Source: Porpolomopsis calyptriformis
Taxonomy: Eukaryota > Basidiomycota > Agaricomycetes > Agaricales > Hygrophoraceae
Length of the DNA stretch: 64,000 bases
NCBI GenBank assembly: GCA_951640195.1
Contig: OX621174.1
Span: 806,001-870,000, forward strand
Direction of reading: 5' to 3'
Under the pieces are notes generated by a model. The model saw only the letters and a program-made list of their open reading frames with translations. It did no database searches and was not told the DNA's origin. This document shows, one piece after another, positions 35,053-55,630 of this stretch (within the stretch, counting starts at the first letter, position 1; each line of letters opens with the position of its first letter). A program made the translations under genes and the position numbers.

Positions 35053-36348
35053 ATGTTATATCCTTACCTCCCTGTGCTCGGCCTTATCTCAATAATCCTC
35101 GTGCTCATACCACTCCCCCGACAGATCCAAGCGGGCAACATCGCCACCATTGCACTGTCATTCTGGTTGTTCGCAAGCACTCTCACTAACGTTGTCGATC
35201 CAATCCTTTTCGCCGGGAATGTGAGAAATTCTGCACCAGTTTGGTGTGAAATATGTGAGCCCACGACAAATCACCCTATTTTTCTACCCTCCTGAACCCT
35301 CTTCTCAGCGAGCAAATTTCAAGCTGCAGCAATTTTTGCACTCCCCGCCTCTACCCTTTGTATTGCCAAACACCTCGAACTTGTTTCCTCTAGACGACCC
35401 GTGGACTCTGATGCCGGCGCGATCCGTCGTCGAAAACTTTTCGAAGTAATGATGTGTTGGGTGTTACCCTTTTTCTGGGTGTTTTTGAGTGCGTCAAGCC
35501 CATGGCTCATAATGAGCAACACCAATTAATACACAATTCCTTGCTGCACAGCATACTGCTTTCAAACCCATAGTTTCCGGATCACGGAAAACTTCGAGTG
35601 CGATACACCAGTTTATGATTCTTATCTTATGATTGGTGTTCTTTACATCCCAACGCTATTATTATCTATAGTAACTCTCATTTATGGATGTACGTCTTTC
35701 CCTATCCATCTACTCCCTCAATGCTAATACTTTTGTCGTCCTCTAGGCATCGCTCTTTGCCACTTGATCAGAGGTCGCAAAATGAACCTCAGGGTTCTTG
35801 GGTCACATCTCAGCTCTCGTAATTCACTGCTGTCAAGTACACAGTACTATCGTTTGATGTCGATGAGCATGATCCTTGGCATCTGGGGTGTAGCTTGGAT
35901 CTCCGTCGAGGTCCATGTCAACCTTGAATACGCCACCAAGGTGATACCCAGTTGGAAAGCCACCCATGCACATATATCTACCCCTCTCTTCATTCCGACG
36001 CTCTTGCTGACTCCACGGGTTATATCGGAGCGGATAGCGCTGTGGTGGTCTATCCCTGGTGCCGGCTACCTCTACTTCCTACTTTTTGGAGCCAGCCGAG
36101 AATCTTTCGCTGTCTATGGGAAGGCCTGGATCTGGTTCAAGACTAAAGTACTCCGACAGCCATTGGCAATAAATTCTGCAAGCAGATTGACGATTCACAC
36201 TGTGTACGCTAGATTATCTTGTCTCAAATCTACTTCAACTTACTCCTCCGTTTTGTGTAGATCTGCTCCTAGCTATAATGTATCGAAGTGTGTCGAAACG
36301 ATCACCACCACCGATGGTGACTTGGAATCAAAGCTCGCGCTCAATTGA
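35053..36348 (+). CDS. STE3-type (class D) pheromone receptor
   Basis: A fungal mating-pheromone GPCR of the Ste3 family. Four exons (35053-35254, 35309-35488, 35552-35689, 35747-36348) join in frame to 373 residues. Family marks are PYLPVLGLISIILVLIPLP (helix 1), IALSFWLFASTLTNVVDPI, AGNVRNSAPVWCEISSKFQ, the RRRKLFEVMMCWVLPFFWV loop/helix, ENFECDTPVYDSYL in the outer loop, GRKMNLRVLGSHLSS, and YRLMSMSMILGIWGVAW. In Agaricomycetes such genes lie at or apart from the B mating-type locus. No pheromone precursor gene was seen within about 1.5 kb, so a non-mating-type receptor is equally possible. The gene sits between blocks of the helicase-deaminase array. Confidence 0.9.
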
Positions 36349-37447
36349 TCTGCCAATCCTTCCTCTTATTATGTTTTTCTTTGAACATCGGTCGCATATG
36401 TGTAACACTTTCCTGGGATTGTAGTGGCCTCATTGACACATCGGTAATAGATAGACCTCCTAGCTGGTGGTCTGGAGTATTTATATGCCTCGACATGTAT
36501 GCGTCGGAATCCGTCCTTTGATACAATCTTTATTTTACCCTAAAAATATGATTTGCAAGGTCCTTCCTACTGAAGCTAGTCTTTTTGAATCTCCCATCGA
36601 TCGATCCGGCAAAACATCGCCCGATTTTCAACGTTTTTTGAATCGCACGCTAGGATGATGGTATTATCTCAGACTCGCGCTGGTTTTTTGAGTGTATAAG
36701 CCTCACACGTCCGATGGCAATGTAAGAATGTGAAGGTACGATTGTGAAGGTAAGATCTGACCCCCCCTTGATTCCCAACGCAATGACTCTCCTGGCAGCG
36801 ACATAAACGTCCCGGCATTCGCATCGGTACTTTTAATCTTCACCAGAGTTATCGATCTCAGATCTGTCTTACCCCACACTCAGGCGGTTCGGTGGTACTA
36901 CTGGCCATCGCTCTAGTCACTGAGAGTCCATTGATCGCGTTTTATAGATAGCGAAACGAAACTCAGGGTCTTCGTCTCCACGCCCCGAGGCCAAAGCTTC
37001 CCGATCCCTTGATTCGTGGTCCCTCCCTTATCAGTTTCAGAACACGAGAAAGACCCCGGCACTGAAACCGATCTCCACCCTCAGAAGCCATTTCTTTCGT
37101 GGGTGGCATATTCAGGGTTTAGCCACCGTATACGGCCAGTTCACCAATTCCGCGCGGAAGGGTGACCGCCGGAAATGAGGCGAAGAGAGACGGTGATAAG
37201 TCGAGTAAATCCTCGAATACACGGGAGTGTATAATACCAAAGCATAGCCACGCCTTCCCCAAAAGGATTTTCTTGCAGGAGTACTCGCATCCATCCCCTT
37301 CACGAGTGTGAGATGTTTCTGCCACCGTGACGGCACTCTGACCATTCCCTTGATTCTGTCGGCACCATCATTTAGGCAGGGGATATGAACACCTCGATGT
37401 GCCATTCGTTCGCTTACCGTCTACGAACCAAACTTCCAGATGCTGCT
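36349..37447. other. Region without a confident gene
   Basis: A minus-strand stretch around 37110-37430 gives two overlapping open frames (one ending GIGELAVYGG) that look weakly coding, possibly a gene relic truncated by the array. Other frames show nothing recognisable. Confidence 0.35.
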
Positions 37448-37866
37448 CTGGTGCGACATTTTATTCCTCGAACATTTTGATCTTGTTGCATCCGGATTCC
37501 TTGGCTCCTCTGGTTCCGGCAGCCGATCATAGACGAGATCAACAAACCCTTGGTCGATGGTGTTAGCCAATATCCGAAATATATGTGAGTACCAACATTG
37601 GTACTCGCATATATTTCAAATGATAGCTTTCCGTGCTGTAATAGTAAACGAGTCTCCCTGGCATCCCATAAATAGAGCAGCAGTCCAGTGGATTACTTGG
37701 GCGTTAAAAATTCTCTCGAAGAGAGAATTAGGAGCATCATTGATGCGTGGTGGCAAATCGCGTTCTCCAGTCCTAGAATGCACAGGCAATGTCAGAAGGG
37801 CCGTTGACAGTTCTCTCTACCTACAAAGTAGATGGGACGCTGGTGAAAGGGTGAGAAAAAGGTTCT
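37448..37866. repeat. Array repeat X, copy 1
   Basis: About 420 bp, over 95% identical by eye to 41567-41988. Each copy directly precedes the 3' end of a PRP43 copy. It contains a near-perfect hairpin. On the minus strand a stretch reading ...VDLVDDRLPEPEET looks like an old exon; I do not recognise the source gene. Confidence 0.88.
37576..37617. repeat. 20-bp-stem hairpin, copy 1
   Basis: gaaatatatgtgagtaccaa, a 2-nt loop, then the inverse with a single mismatch (which would be a G-U pair in RNA). Confidence 0.85.
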
Positions 37867-37937
37867 CTTGCGGGCAAGCGGGTGACCATGGAATGTGTCT
37901 ATTTCTTTTGACGTTTTGTCAGTTGAGGATCGTACTC

Positions 37938-41216
<3,279 letters not shown>

Positions 41217-41396
41217 TGAGGTGTGTTGGAATGGATAGACATCATATACTTGTGCACTAATTGCACTTAGCTGTTGATTAAATAGGTTTTGTAAATGGTG
41301 CAGGGACAACTCCATCAGTTTGCACATGCAATTGGCGTTGCCCATTCACTTGCTCAGGATATGAACGTTCAATAGTTATCGCCTATTACGTTTTGT

Positions 41397-41560
41397 CGGT
41401 TTAACTACATTTAACCTTGTCTCAGCCTTGCTAGTCAACTTATTCGCGATTCGTCTCACCATCAGGAAAACTATCTAGGTCAAAGTAGTTCCCGGCAGTT
41501 TCAAGCAACCTGTGAACGGAACATTAGTGTTCCAATCTGGAGGATGTTTATGATGCTTAC
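41397..41560 (-). pseudogene. PRP43 terminal-exon fragment
   Basis: About 160 bp matching the last helicase exon (RKAETRLN end through LLEYA) with small deletions. It lies between deaminase copy B and repeat X copy 2. Confidence 0.82.
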
Positions 41561-41566
41561 CACTCA

Positions 41567-41988
41567 ATCCTGGTGCGACATCTTATTCCTCGAACATTTC
41601 GATCTTGTTGCATCCAGATTCCTTGTCTCCTCTGGTTCCGGCAGCCGATCATCGACGAGATCAACAAACCCTTGGTCGATGGTGTTAGCCAATATCCGAA
41701 ATATATGTGAGTACCAACATTGGTACTCGCATATATTTCAAATGATAGCTTTCCGTGCTGTAATAGTAAACGAGTCTCCCTGGCATCCCATAAATAGAGC
41801 AGCAGTCCAGTGGATTACTTGGGCGTTAAAAATTCTCTCGAAGAAAGAACTAGGAGCATCATTGATGCGTGGTGGCAAATCGCGTTCTCCAGTCCTAGAA
41901 TGCACAGGCAATGTCAGAAGGGCCGTTGACAGTTCTCTCTACCTACAAAGTAGATGGGACGCTGGTGAAAGGGTGAGAAAAAGGCTCT
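41567..41988. repeat. Array repeat X, copy 2
   Basis: The second copy of the 420-bp block described at 37448-37866, just before the 3' end of PRP43 copy 2. Confidence 0.88.
41698..41739. repeat. 20-bp-stem hairpin, copy 2
   Basis: The same hairpin as at 37576-37617, with identical stem and loop. Confidence 0.85.
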
Positions 41989-42057
41989 CAAGCACCGAAG
42001 TAAAGTCAAAGGCACGTGCTTCGCATTATGACTAGCTAGAGTGACCACGGAATATGT

Positions 42058-44877
<2,820 letters not shown>

Positions 44878-46202
44878 AGCCCTGTCAGCGCGACAAAAAC
44901 TTTTGCTGACTCCGTAAGCAGATACCAAATCGGGTTGCCAGGCTTATTTAAGCGGAGCTCTAAGTTTAAATGCTCTGTACCCTTGCTCGCGATGAATGGT
45001 CTCGGCTACATTGACTGTATGTCGTTTGAACTGCAGTCAAACGACACACTCGATGCTTGGTTCAAAGCCATACAACTACAGGCACACTTAGAAAGAGAAG
45101 GAGACGCCTACCATTCATCCCCAAAATATTGTGCGCGTAAGGCCAACAAGCGTCCGCCACTTTTCAATGTTCTCCTCCGCAGTGCCCTCCCAAGACTCAC
45201 CTTCAACTACAGCTGCTTTCTAGTTCGGTTGCTCCACAAAAGAGCATTTAAGAGTCTCTAGTTCAGCACGGTTCGCGAATGCGTTGGTCGATGTCAATGT
45301 TTTACGAAGAATGGGATTTGTGGGAGGGGGTTTGGGAGCCAGTTTCAACTTTCGGAATGACTCTTTCTGGGAGATTCCATCCGATGCAGTGGGGGGTTAT
45401 GTGCCGAATGTGGATGCTTAACGATCACCTCTGATGGGAACGTCCTATTGTCGTGGCCGTTCCTGTCGTGGCTACCGCCGCTGTTGTCCCTGTCATTGCC
45501 ACTGGCTTCGTGAGGCCCGGAACGAGGGACGTGTTGAATCCATGTTTGCCATAGAATGGGCAATGAGATTGGCTGGTCCCAACCAAGGGCCAAAATCCCC
45601 GAACACATCCGTGAATGAAGAAAAGGCCATGCAACGGCATATGCGAATAGCCTGGGAATAGCCGAACGGTGCGGCCATGAAACGAGTTCGACGGGGGATA
45701 TCGAGAATGATTGATGAAGACGATGTATTTGGCCTACAAAAACGTGAGCGATGAATGGAATACTGGGTGAGGATGAGGACATTGGAGGTAAACATACCTA
45801 AGGTACCCAGCAGATGAAAGCATCAAATAATCCACGCTGATTTCTACAGAGAATGCCACGTTCTACAGATTTGGCTTGAGAGGGAATGAATTGCCCGTGA
45901 CGCAAATTCTCTACATAATGCCGCTGGGATGATGAGCTCACGATATCGTCCTCCACCCTGGGCACAATATTGGCGTATTCAAGTGCTGGGTAGTACAACA
46001 CATACCTGGAGGATGTTAAAGGCAGATAGGACCATCCTGTTAACCACTATGAAAGCAATCACCTTAACGCTTTGATGGAAGGAAGGGCATGGATTTTTCT
46101 TCGAAGCCCGTAGATATCGATACATGCCGTTCAAAAATACAAATAGAATCTTTTTCTTCAAATAAGAAAACCCGCAAAGCAGTCCAGGATATTTTCTAAA
46201 TC
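44878..46202. other. Region between PRP43 copy 2 and URA2
   Basis: Plus frame 44935-45261 and several minus frames (45345-45795, 45798-46001) are open, but none resembles a known family. The minus frames follow the URA2 stop directly and include a Leu/Phe-rich stretch. They may be a separate unrecognised gene or only a 3' trailer. Nothing firm can be called. Confidence 0.35.
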
Positions 46203-49200
46203 TCATCCCATTACGCTGGTTAGCAATGCCATCCGAATCTGCGGCACTCGTTATATAGTGGAATTTGCACATGACAATCGAACTTACGAAAAGTCCGTAA
46301 CGCATCTGCCGGAAATAAGCTGCTCGTCGGGAGTCGAAGTCGACTTCAGGGTCAATCTCTGCTGCACCCTATTAAGCAAGCTACACGAGGTCATTCAGCA
46401 AAGCTACACACCATTCACGCGAGGCAACGGGTGCATGACGATCATGTCTTCCTTGGCCCTTGAAAGCACGGCGTGATCCACCCTGTACGCGTCCCTTACC
46501 TGCTGCCACTCCCCTTCGTTTACAAATCGTTCCTTTTGCACTCGGGTGACATACAATACATCCGTGTCCGCCAAAACTTCATCCAGTGATTCGCATTGAT
46601 GGACAGGCACCCCTGCCTTTCGCGCGGCTGAAACGACGTACGATGGCATTTCCAGGGATTGCGGCGAGACGAAGTTGAGGCGGACCGAATAGAGACAAAG
46701 GAGAGTCACCAAACTATGCACAGTTCGTCCATTCTTCAAGTCACCCAGAAGAGTAATCGTTCGGCCATTCACCGTCCCTAGTTCAGACCGGATAGTATAT
46801 ACGTCCAGCAGTGCCTGGTGTTTGATGATTAGTTTTTATCAGAAACATAATGTTCAATATCACCTGTGTTGGGTGTTCCCCCGTTCCGTCTCCAGCATTG
46901 AGGATGGGAACAGGCGAGTATTTCGCAGCCAATCTAGCACTTCCGATATCTGGATGCCGAATAACAATCGCGTCAACATAGCATCCAAGCGTCCGGATGG
47001 TATCGGGAAGCGTTTCTCCTTTTACTACCGATGACGTCTCCGCACCGACCTGAACCACCTCTCCCCCACACCGCTTCATCGCAGCGTCAAACGAGGCGCT
47101 CGTACGAGTAGAAGGCTCATAGAAGAGTGTGCAGAGGACTTTCCCTTTCAGAATGTCCAGCGTGCCATTTCGCTCCACCTGTAGACGCATTTCGTGCGCA
47201 AGAGAGAACAGCTCATGTACATCACGGTTCGTAAATTGTTTGACGGTCAGAATGTGTCGGCGGTGGAATGCTGGGTGTGGTAATGGATGAGAAAACGACA
47301 AGGGTGCAACCGGTGGGCTCGGAGTAATCCCGGTCGCAGGATGAGATGGTGTCATGGACGTCAAGAGCATAGCATTCACTTGTGAAGTGTCGACGGCCCT
47401 GGAAACAATAGAACTAGAGGTACCCAACTCTGTCCTGCCTGAGGACGTGGGTAAATTGATGGGGCCATGGTTTACTGTAGCGCTTGATATATCTTTACCA
47501 AGGGGTGGTGAAGACAAGCAGCCGTCGAGGAATACTGTCTGACCATGAAAAATGACCCTGTGGATAGCTCCAGTCACGAAATTTTCTTCTAGCGGTGACC
47601 AGCATGATGAATGTGGTTCAAATCGGACTCTGCGACCAATGACAACTTCAAGATGAGTGTGGGCTTGATCCGGTAAACCAAATATCTTGATGGGATTGTC
47701 GTGGAGACGAGCGCGAATGTCATCCAGCGTCAAACGACCGTCTTTCACTGCGGTAAGTAGCAGTGGTAGAGTTTCCAAAATACCGGACCATGGTGAAGGT
47801 TTTTGTCCAATCTCTAGTGCCAGACGGTATGGGGTCGGGCCGACGGAGAAGACGTCAATTAAGTCTAAATTCTTCCAAAGCATCGTCTGGTCTTCCGCGG
47901 AAGGCAGGGAGACTGCCCCTGCGAAACTTTCGCGATTGAAGAATAATGTATAAACAGAGACATCGCACGTAACTTTCAGTTGTTTCGCTTTGCTCAACGA
48001 GATCAACAGGAGATCGTCTTTGCTTTGGACGTCCATGATATGTACGCTCCGACCGTGAAGACTGGCCAGGAGGAGAATAGATGCGAGATCGGATCCCTTG
48101 GCATCAGTTATGACAGGCTTCTCAAGAGGCCAGGTAGCGAAGTGAGATGCGACGACAGATAAAGGTGTTGTCATATGGTCAGCATGGAAAGGGATGAAGA
48201 GGCACTTGGAGTCGGCCCGAATCTCCTCATCAAGTGAAAGAATGTTGCTGACGGAGGCAGCGACATTAAGAGCATAATTGCAATGAGCAGAATCTACTAG
48301 ATGTGTTCTTGTGCGCTCAAGGGTTCGGCGGTCAGAAAGCCGGTTTTTTCCTCCTACAGGGAGGATTAATACGGTGGTAAACCCAGCGCTAACAGAAGCT
48401 TCCGTGACATAGGCCACGTCTTTGCTATCCTCGACTGCCAATCCCGGTACGAATGCTGCGACATTGATCAAACCGGGGAATACGTGAGTGATGTGGGAAC
48501 TCTTTGAGTCCACGCTCGAGATATCGAGTGGAAGCTTTCGCACGAGCGCCTCCGCGAACATTTTAGCATTTTTAACGTTTGTCATCAACGGTACGGCGAA
48601 ATCGACAGCCATGCGACGGGTATGATAGCCTTTGCTGGCATAACTCGCAGGTCGGCGATATTGATTTTTCGAAGGCAAATTGATGTACATGTCGATCAAA
48701 TTATTGGCCAAATGCTGAGTGAGTGAATACTCGGACTTTTGCTCATCGCGGCTATCTTCGCCCAGGGTTTCGAGATACTATACCATAGTTGGTTTAAATG
48801 CAAGTGCTGAAATTCAGAATCGGACTGACCTGACAGGGAACTTTGTGCTCCGTCAAAAAATCAGCTGTCCCGGATGTTGCGAATATGTGATATCCTCCTG
48901 CGCGGAGCTTTTGAACCGACGGCAGAATCTCCAGTTTTTCCCTGTAGCTGCCGACCGAAAACAAAATATTCTTCTTTGGCGGGACAATCCCAGTAGAAAT
49001 AAGTGCTTTGAGGTACGCCTCGTATTTATCACGTCCAAAGCAGGCCACTTCTCCGGTGGATGCCATCTCCACACCGAGAATTGGATCGGCACCCGAGAGG
49101 CGGCTAAAGCTGAATTGAGGTACCTTGACACCAACGTAGTCCGCTGGCAAACCTAATTCTGGATATGGTTCCACAGGAAGATCAAGCATGACCTTCGTAG

Positions 49201-52200
49201 CCATTTCAATGGCGTCCACCCCGGTCACTTTCGAAACGAAAGGGAAGGATCGCGCCGCACGGAGATTACATTCAATCACCTTGATTTCATTGTTCTTCGC
49301 AATAAACTGAATATTGAATGGTCCTGTCACATTGAGAGCATTGCCAATCTTGGCGGTGGCCTCTTCAATTTGACGGACCGTTTCACGATCCAAATCTTGG
49401 GGGGGATGAATGAGCGTAGCATCGCCAGAATGAACACCAGCATTCTCGACGTGTTCGGAAATATAATGCATCACCATCTTCCCGTCCTTTGCAACTGCAT
49501 CCATTTCGATTTCTTTCGCTTGTTCGATAAATTTCGTGATGACGACTGGGTGATCACGGGAGACGGCAGTAGCTTGTGTGAGGTAATTCAAGAGGTCATC
49601 ACCGGAAAATACCACGTTCATGGCCGCGCCAGACAGAACATATGAGGGCCGGACCAGAACCGGATAACTTACTTTTTCGCAGAAAGCCTGTGCCTCTTCG
49701 TAGCTCGTCAGTTCCTTCCACAACGGCTGGTCCACTACGATCTCGTCCAACAACCGAGAGAACTTGTACCGGTTCTCGGCCGTGTCAATCATCTCCGGAG
49801 ACGTGCCGTAAATCTTGACATTTTGACGATATAGGGGAAGAGCAATGTTGTTTGGGGTTTGGCCTCCCATGGACAGAATGACTCCACGGGCTCGCTCGGT
49901 ATCGTAGATGTCTAGAATAGTTTCCAAAGAGATATTTTCGAAATAGAGTCGGTCGGCTTCGTCGTAGTCCGTACTAACCGTCTCAGGGTTATAGTTAATC
50001 ATAACGGTTGGGAGGCCGTTATCGCGCAATGTCCTTATGGCTCGAACGGCACACCAGTCAAACTCGACCGATGACCCAATACGATAGACGCCGGAGCCCA
50101 GAACCATTACGCCTCGGTCGTTGAAAGTAACGTCATGCTCGACGGCATTATATGTGGTATAAAGGTAGTTGGTGAAGGCGGGGAACTCGGCAGCGACCGT
50201 ATCAATTTGTTTGACGAAGGGTGCGATCCCAGCTTCTTGACGCAACCGCCGAATCGCCAACTCCGTGGATCCCATGGCGGACGCGAGTTGTCTATCAGAA
50301 AAACCAAGTTGTTTGGCTTGTCGGAGCAGATTACTGCTTATACTTGAGACATTACATGCACTGTCGCGCTCAAATTCATAAGGAAAAATGGGTAAACGTT
50401 TTGATCTTTTATTACGCACGCTAAACATTGCTCCATTTTGAAGATGTGATGCAGTTTGGTCAAAAACCACTTGTCGATGCTTGTCATTTGCCAGATTTTT
50501 TCGACGCTATACCCGCGGTAAAATGCACTAGATATCGCGAAAATTCGATAATCGGTAGGATTCACGAGTTCTTCGTCTATATCGTCGACGAGATCGTTCT
50601 GGAGAGAAACTATGTCAGATTACGGGCGAAGGGGAAAGGCGACACCCCGGAACAGACCTTTGCAAACCCACTGAATCGGTCGTCTATACAACGAATGGCT
50701 TTTTGAAATGTTTCTTCAAAGGTCTTACCTATGCTCATCACTTCACCGACGCTCTTCATGCTGCTATTCAGCGTTCGGCTAACGCGGCTGAACTTTTTCA
50801 AGTCCCAGCGAGGAATTTTTACAACGACGTAGTCCAAGCTGGGCTCAAAGCAGGCACTTGTGACTTTCGTCACCGAATTTTTAATTCTGTTAAGGGGAAT
50901 GCCAAGACCAAGCTTGGCGGCAATGAATGCGAGAGGATAACCAGTTGCTTTCGAAGCCAAGGCTGACGAGCGGGACAACCGAGCGTTCACCTAAAGCAAC
51001 GAGCGGGTTAAGAAGATTTCAAAGTTAGTGACCATGGTTCCTAACCTCAATTATGCAATACTCTTGTGATACAGGGTTCAGAGCATATTGAATATTGCAC
51101 TCGCCGATCACACCCAAATGGCGAATGACGTTGATGGCAGTGGTCCGCAGCATGTTGTAATCAGAATCTGATAGAGTCTGAGAAGGTGCAACTACGATGG
51201 AATCCCCGGTGTGGATCCCCAAAGGGTCGAAGTTCTATACAACAATATATTAGGTTTACTCTATGGACATGACGCGACAGGCAAACCTCCATATTGCAGA
51301 CTGCAATGCAATTGTTGCGACAGTCTCGCACTACCTCATACTCGATCTCTTTCCAGCCTTTCATGCTTTTCTCAACGAGAACTTGAGGGCTCGTTGCAAA
51401 GGCCTTAGCACATAAGGTTCGTAGTTCAGACTCGTTCTGCGCGAATCCCGAGCCCAGACCACCGAGTGCATACGCGGCCCTAACTATGACAGGGAATCCG
51501 ATAGAATTCGCAGCGGCAATGGCCTCTTCTTGGTTCGTGGCAGTGCTAGACTGTGCACACTGTTCGCCGATCGCCGCCATAGCGTTGGCGAAGAGCTGTC
51601 GATCTTCCGTCTTGATGATAGTTTCGATCGGGGTACCTAGCACTTGGACCCCCAATTCTGCGAACTCATCATTGAGTTTGATTCCCACGTTAAGCGCAGT
51701 TTGTCCTCCAAACGTCACATAGATGCCGTCCGGTCTCTCGTACTTGATAATTTTTCGAACAAATTCTGGCGTGACTGGAAGAAAATACACCTGATCCGCC
51801 AAGCCTTTCGAGGTTGCGATGGTAGCGATATTTGGATTCACCAGGATGGTATATATACCTTCTTCCTTGAGTGCTTTGATAGCCTGCGAGCCCGAGTAGT
51901 CGAATTCTCCAGCCTGACCGATGGAGAGACCACCAGAACCAAGAATCAATACTTTCTGAACATTAACACGAGGGTGACGTCGATCGTTTTCGGCCTTGTT
52001 TCCACCGGGCATAACAAAGGGAACCAAGTGGCTGGTCGTAATGCAGTCGAGGATATTTTTGATGAATACATCGAATAAAAATTCGGTATCTCGTGGTCCT
52101 GGGGTAGACTCTGGATGAAATTGAACTGAAAAAAACGGTTTGTCCACGCAATATATACCCTCATTGCTACCATCGTTAGCATTGCGGAATAATTCCTTCC

Positions 52201-53446
52201 AACCCACCGGGAGTGTGGTGGTGTCCACTTGAAATCCGTGGTTTTGACTTGTGATGTAGCACCGGCCGGAAAGAGCATCCGTACATGGGATATTATGCCC
52301 ACGATTACCATACTTCATCTTGGACGTAGAAGCTCCAGCGGCCAATGCCATCAACTGATGACCAAGACAGATACCAAATATTGGTCGATCGCCTATTTCC
52401 ATAGCTTTGGAGAGCCGCGCGATCGTTGGTTTGACCATAGTCGGGTCTCCCGGTCCGTTCGAGAGGAAAAGCCCATCATAGGCTTCGGGATCAGAAAGGA
52501 AATCGTAATCCCAAGGAACGACTTTCAGTTCGACACCACGTTGGATAAAGCATCGGATCTGGTTGTATTTCATCCCTACGTCAATCGCCAGAACGCGAAC
52601 AGGTCGTCCAGAGGGGTGAAGGAGTGGTTTGACTGTAGGTTTAAAGAGACGACAACCAGAGATGGAGACGGCAGCAACTAGATTGTCTTGATTTGGATCT
52701 CTAAACGCGATTTCGATATAATCTTCACGCCAGGAAGATGGCAATGGGGGAGAAGAACAACTTGACGGGGTTTGTGGAGTGTCGAGAGAACACGCCTGAG
52801 GGGGCATCGTGTCCGCCTTCCGTGCTAATATTTTGCCCAGCATGGACCCGTTCTGCCGAATCGTCTTCGTAATAGCTCGGGTATCCACTCCATAGATGGC
52901 GGGTACTCCATTTTCCTTCAGCCATGCGCCAAGCGATGATTGTGCAAGGAAATGGCTAAATTCTTGCGAATAATAGCCGACCACTAATGCGGCGACGTGA
53001 ATTCGCGAGGATTCGAAGTGGGGCGAGAGACAGTCGCTGTCGAAATCACCATCGCGGTCTGGCACGCCATAATTCCCGATGAGCGGATAAGTCAACACGA
53101 GAATCTGGCCTTCATACGACGGGTCCGTTAAAGACTCCGTGTATCCCACCATTCCTACCCATGGATATAAACGCGAAAAAAAAAAAACAAGCGCCCGGCA
53201 TGCAAACCGACCTGTTTGGAATACACATTCGCCTGCGACGCTTTTCTCTTCCGCGCCAAAACTAATTCCTCGGTAAGTGGTGCCATCACTTAATTCTAGC
53301 ACGGCATCCGCAGAAGAACAGGGTTCTCCGTCGGCGTCAAGGACAGAGGTAAAGGGGGGCTTCGGGCCGTCGTTCAAGAAACTGGAAGTCCGAGAGATGA
53401 TAGGTAGTGTAAGGCCTTTGAGTGTTAGATGGTCGGACGAAGACAT
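46203..53446 (-). CDS. URA2: Multifunctional CPSase-ATCase (pyrimidine synthesis, URA2)
   Basis: Makes carbamoyl phosphate and carbamoyl aspartate, the first two steps of UMP synthesis, in the cytosol. Order: glutaminase domain ([37 protein letters not shown] with the nucleophilic Cys; [10 protein letters not shown]), two CPSase halves ([41 protein letters not shown]), an allosteric region, a DHOase-like module, and ATCase ([41 protein letters not shown]). The DHOase module shows [13 protein letters not shown] where active enzymes have metal-binding HxH, so it is catalytically dead, as in other fungi. The gene ends after an intron at 46287-46239, giving YGLF then [15 protein letters not shown]. 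About 2,200 residues after roughly ten short introns. UTP feedback and uracil regulation are known for the family. Confidence 0.95.
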
Positions 53447-53743
53447 CGCCAGCCAAGTGCCTATTTACTAACGATCTCCTCACGGAGATCAATCGATCGA
53501 GTAAATAAGGGTGGTTTGCTCCTGTTTGCACTCCAAAAATTCGACAAAAAGTCATTTTCCATTCGACATCCATGACCAAAAAAAAAAAAGAAAAGTGAAG
53601 CGTTGAGAAAGCTGACTAGGGTAACTTGGGTAACGTGGGCGGATAAAAGAGTAGTTGATTCGGAGGAAGCATCAACATAAGGAATGCCGAGGGTTTTTCG
53701 TGAAATATAAATTGAATATTGAAAACGTCAGGGGTCTTCATAT

Positions 53744-55630
<1,887 letters not shown>

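Noticed and set aside
32851..37447. Pheromone precursor gene next to STE3
   Set aside because: No short open frame ending in a CaaX box was found by eye on either strand; a computed scan could still find one.
45979..46305. Separate membrane-protein gene downstream of URA2
   Set aside because: The N-terminal part (MRYGLF) is the last-but-one URA2 exon, and an intron at 46287-46239 leads to the proper URA2 end. The rest is intron or trailer in that frame.
47600..48711. Active dihydroorotase domain
   Set aside because: The HxH metal-binding motif is absent.
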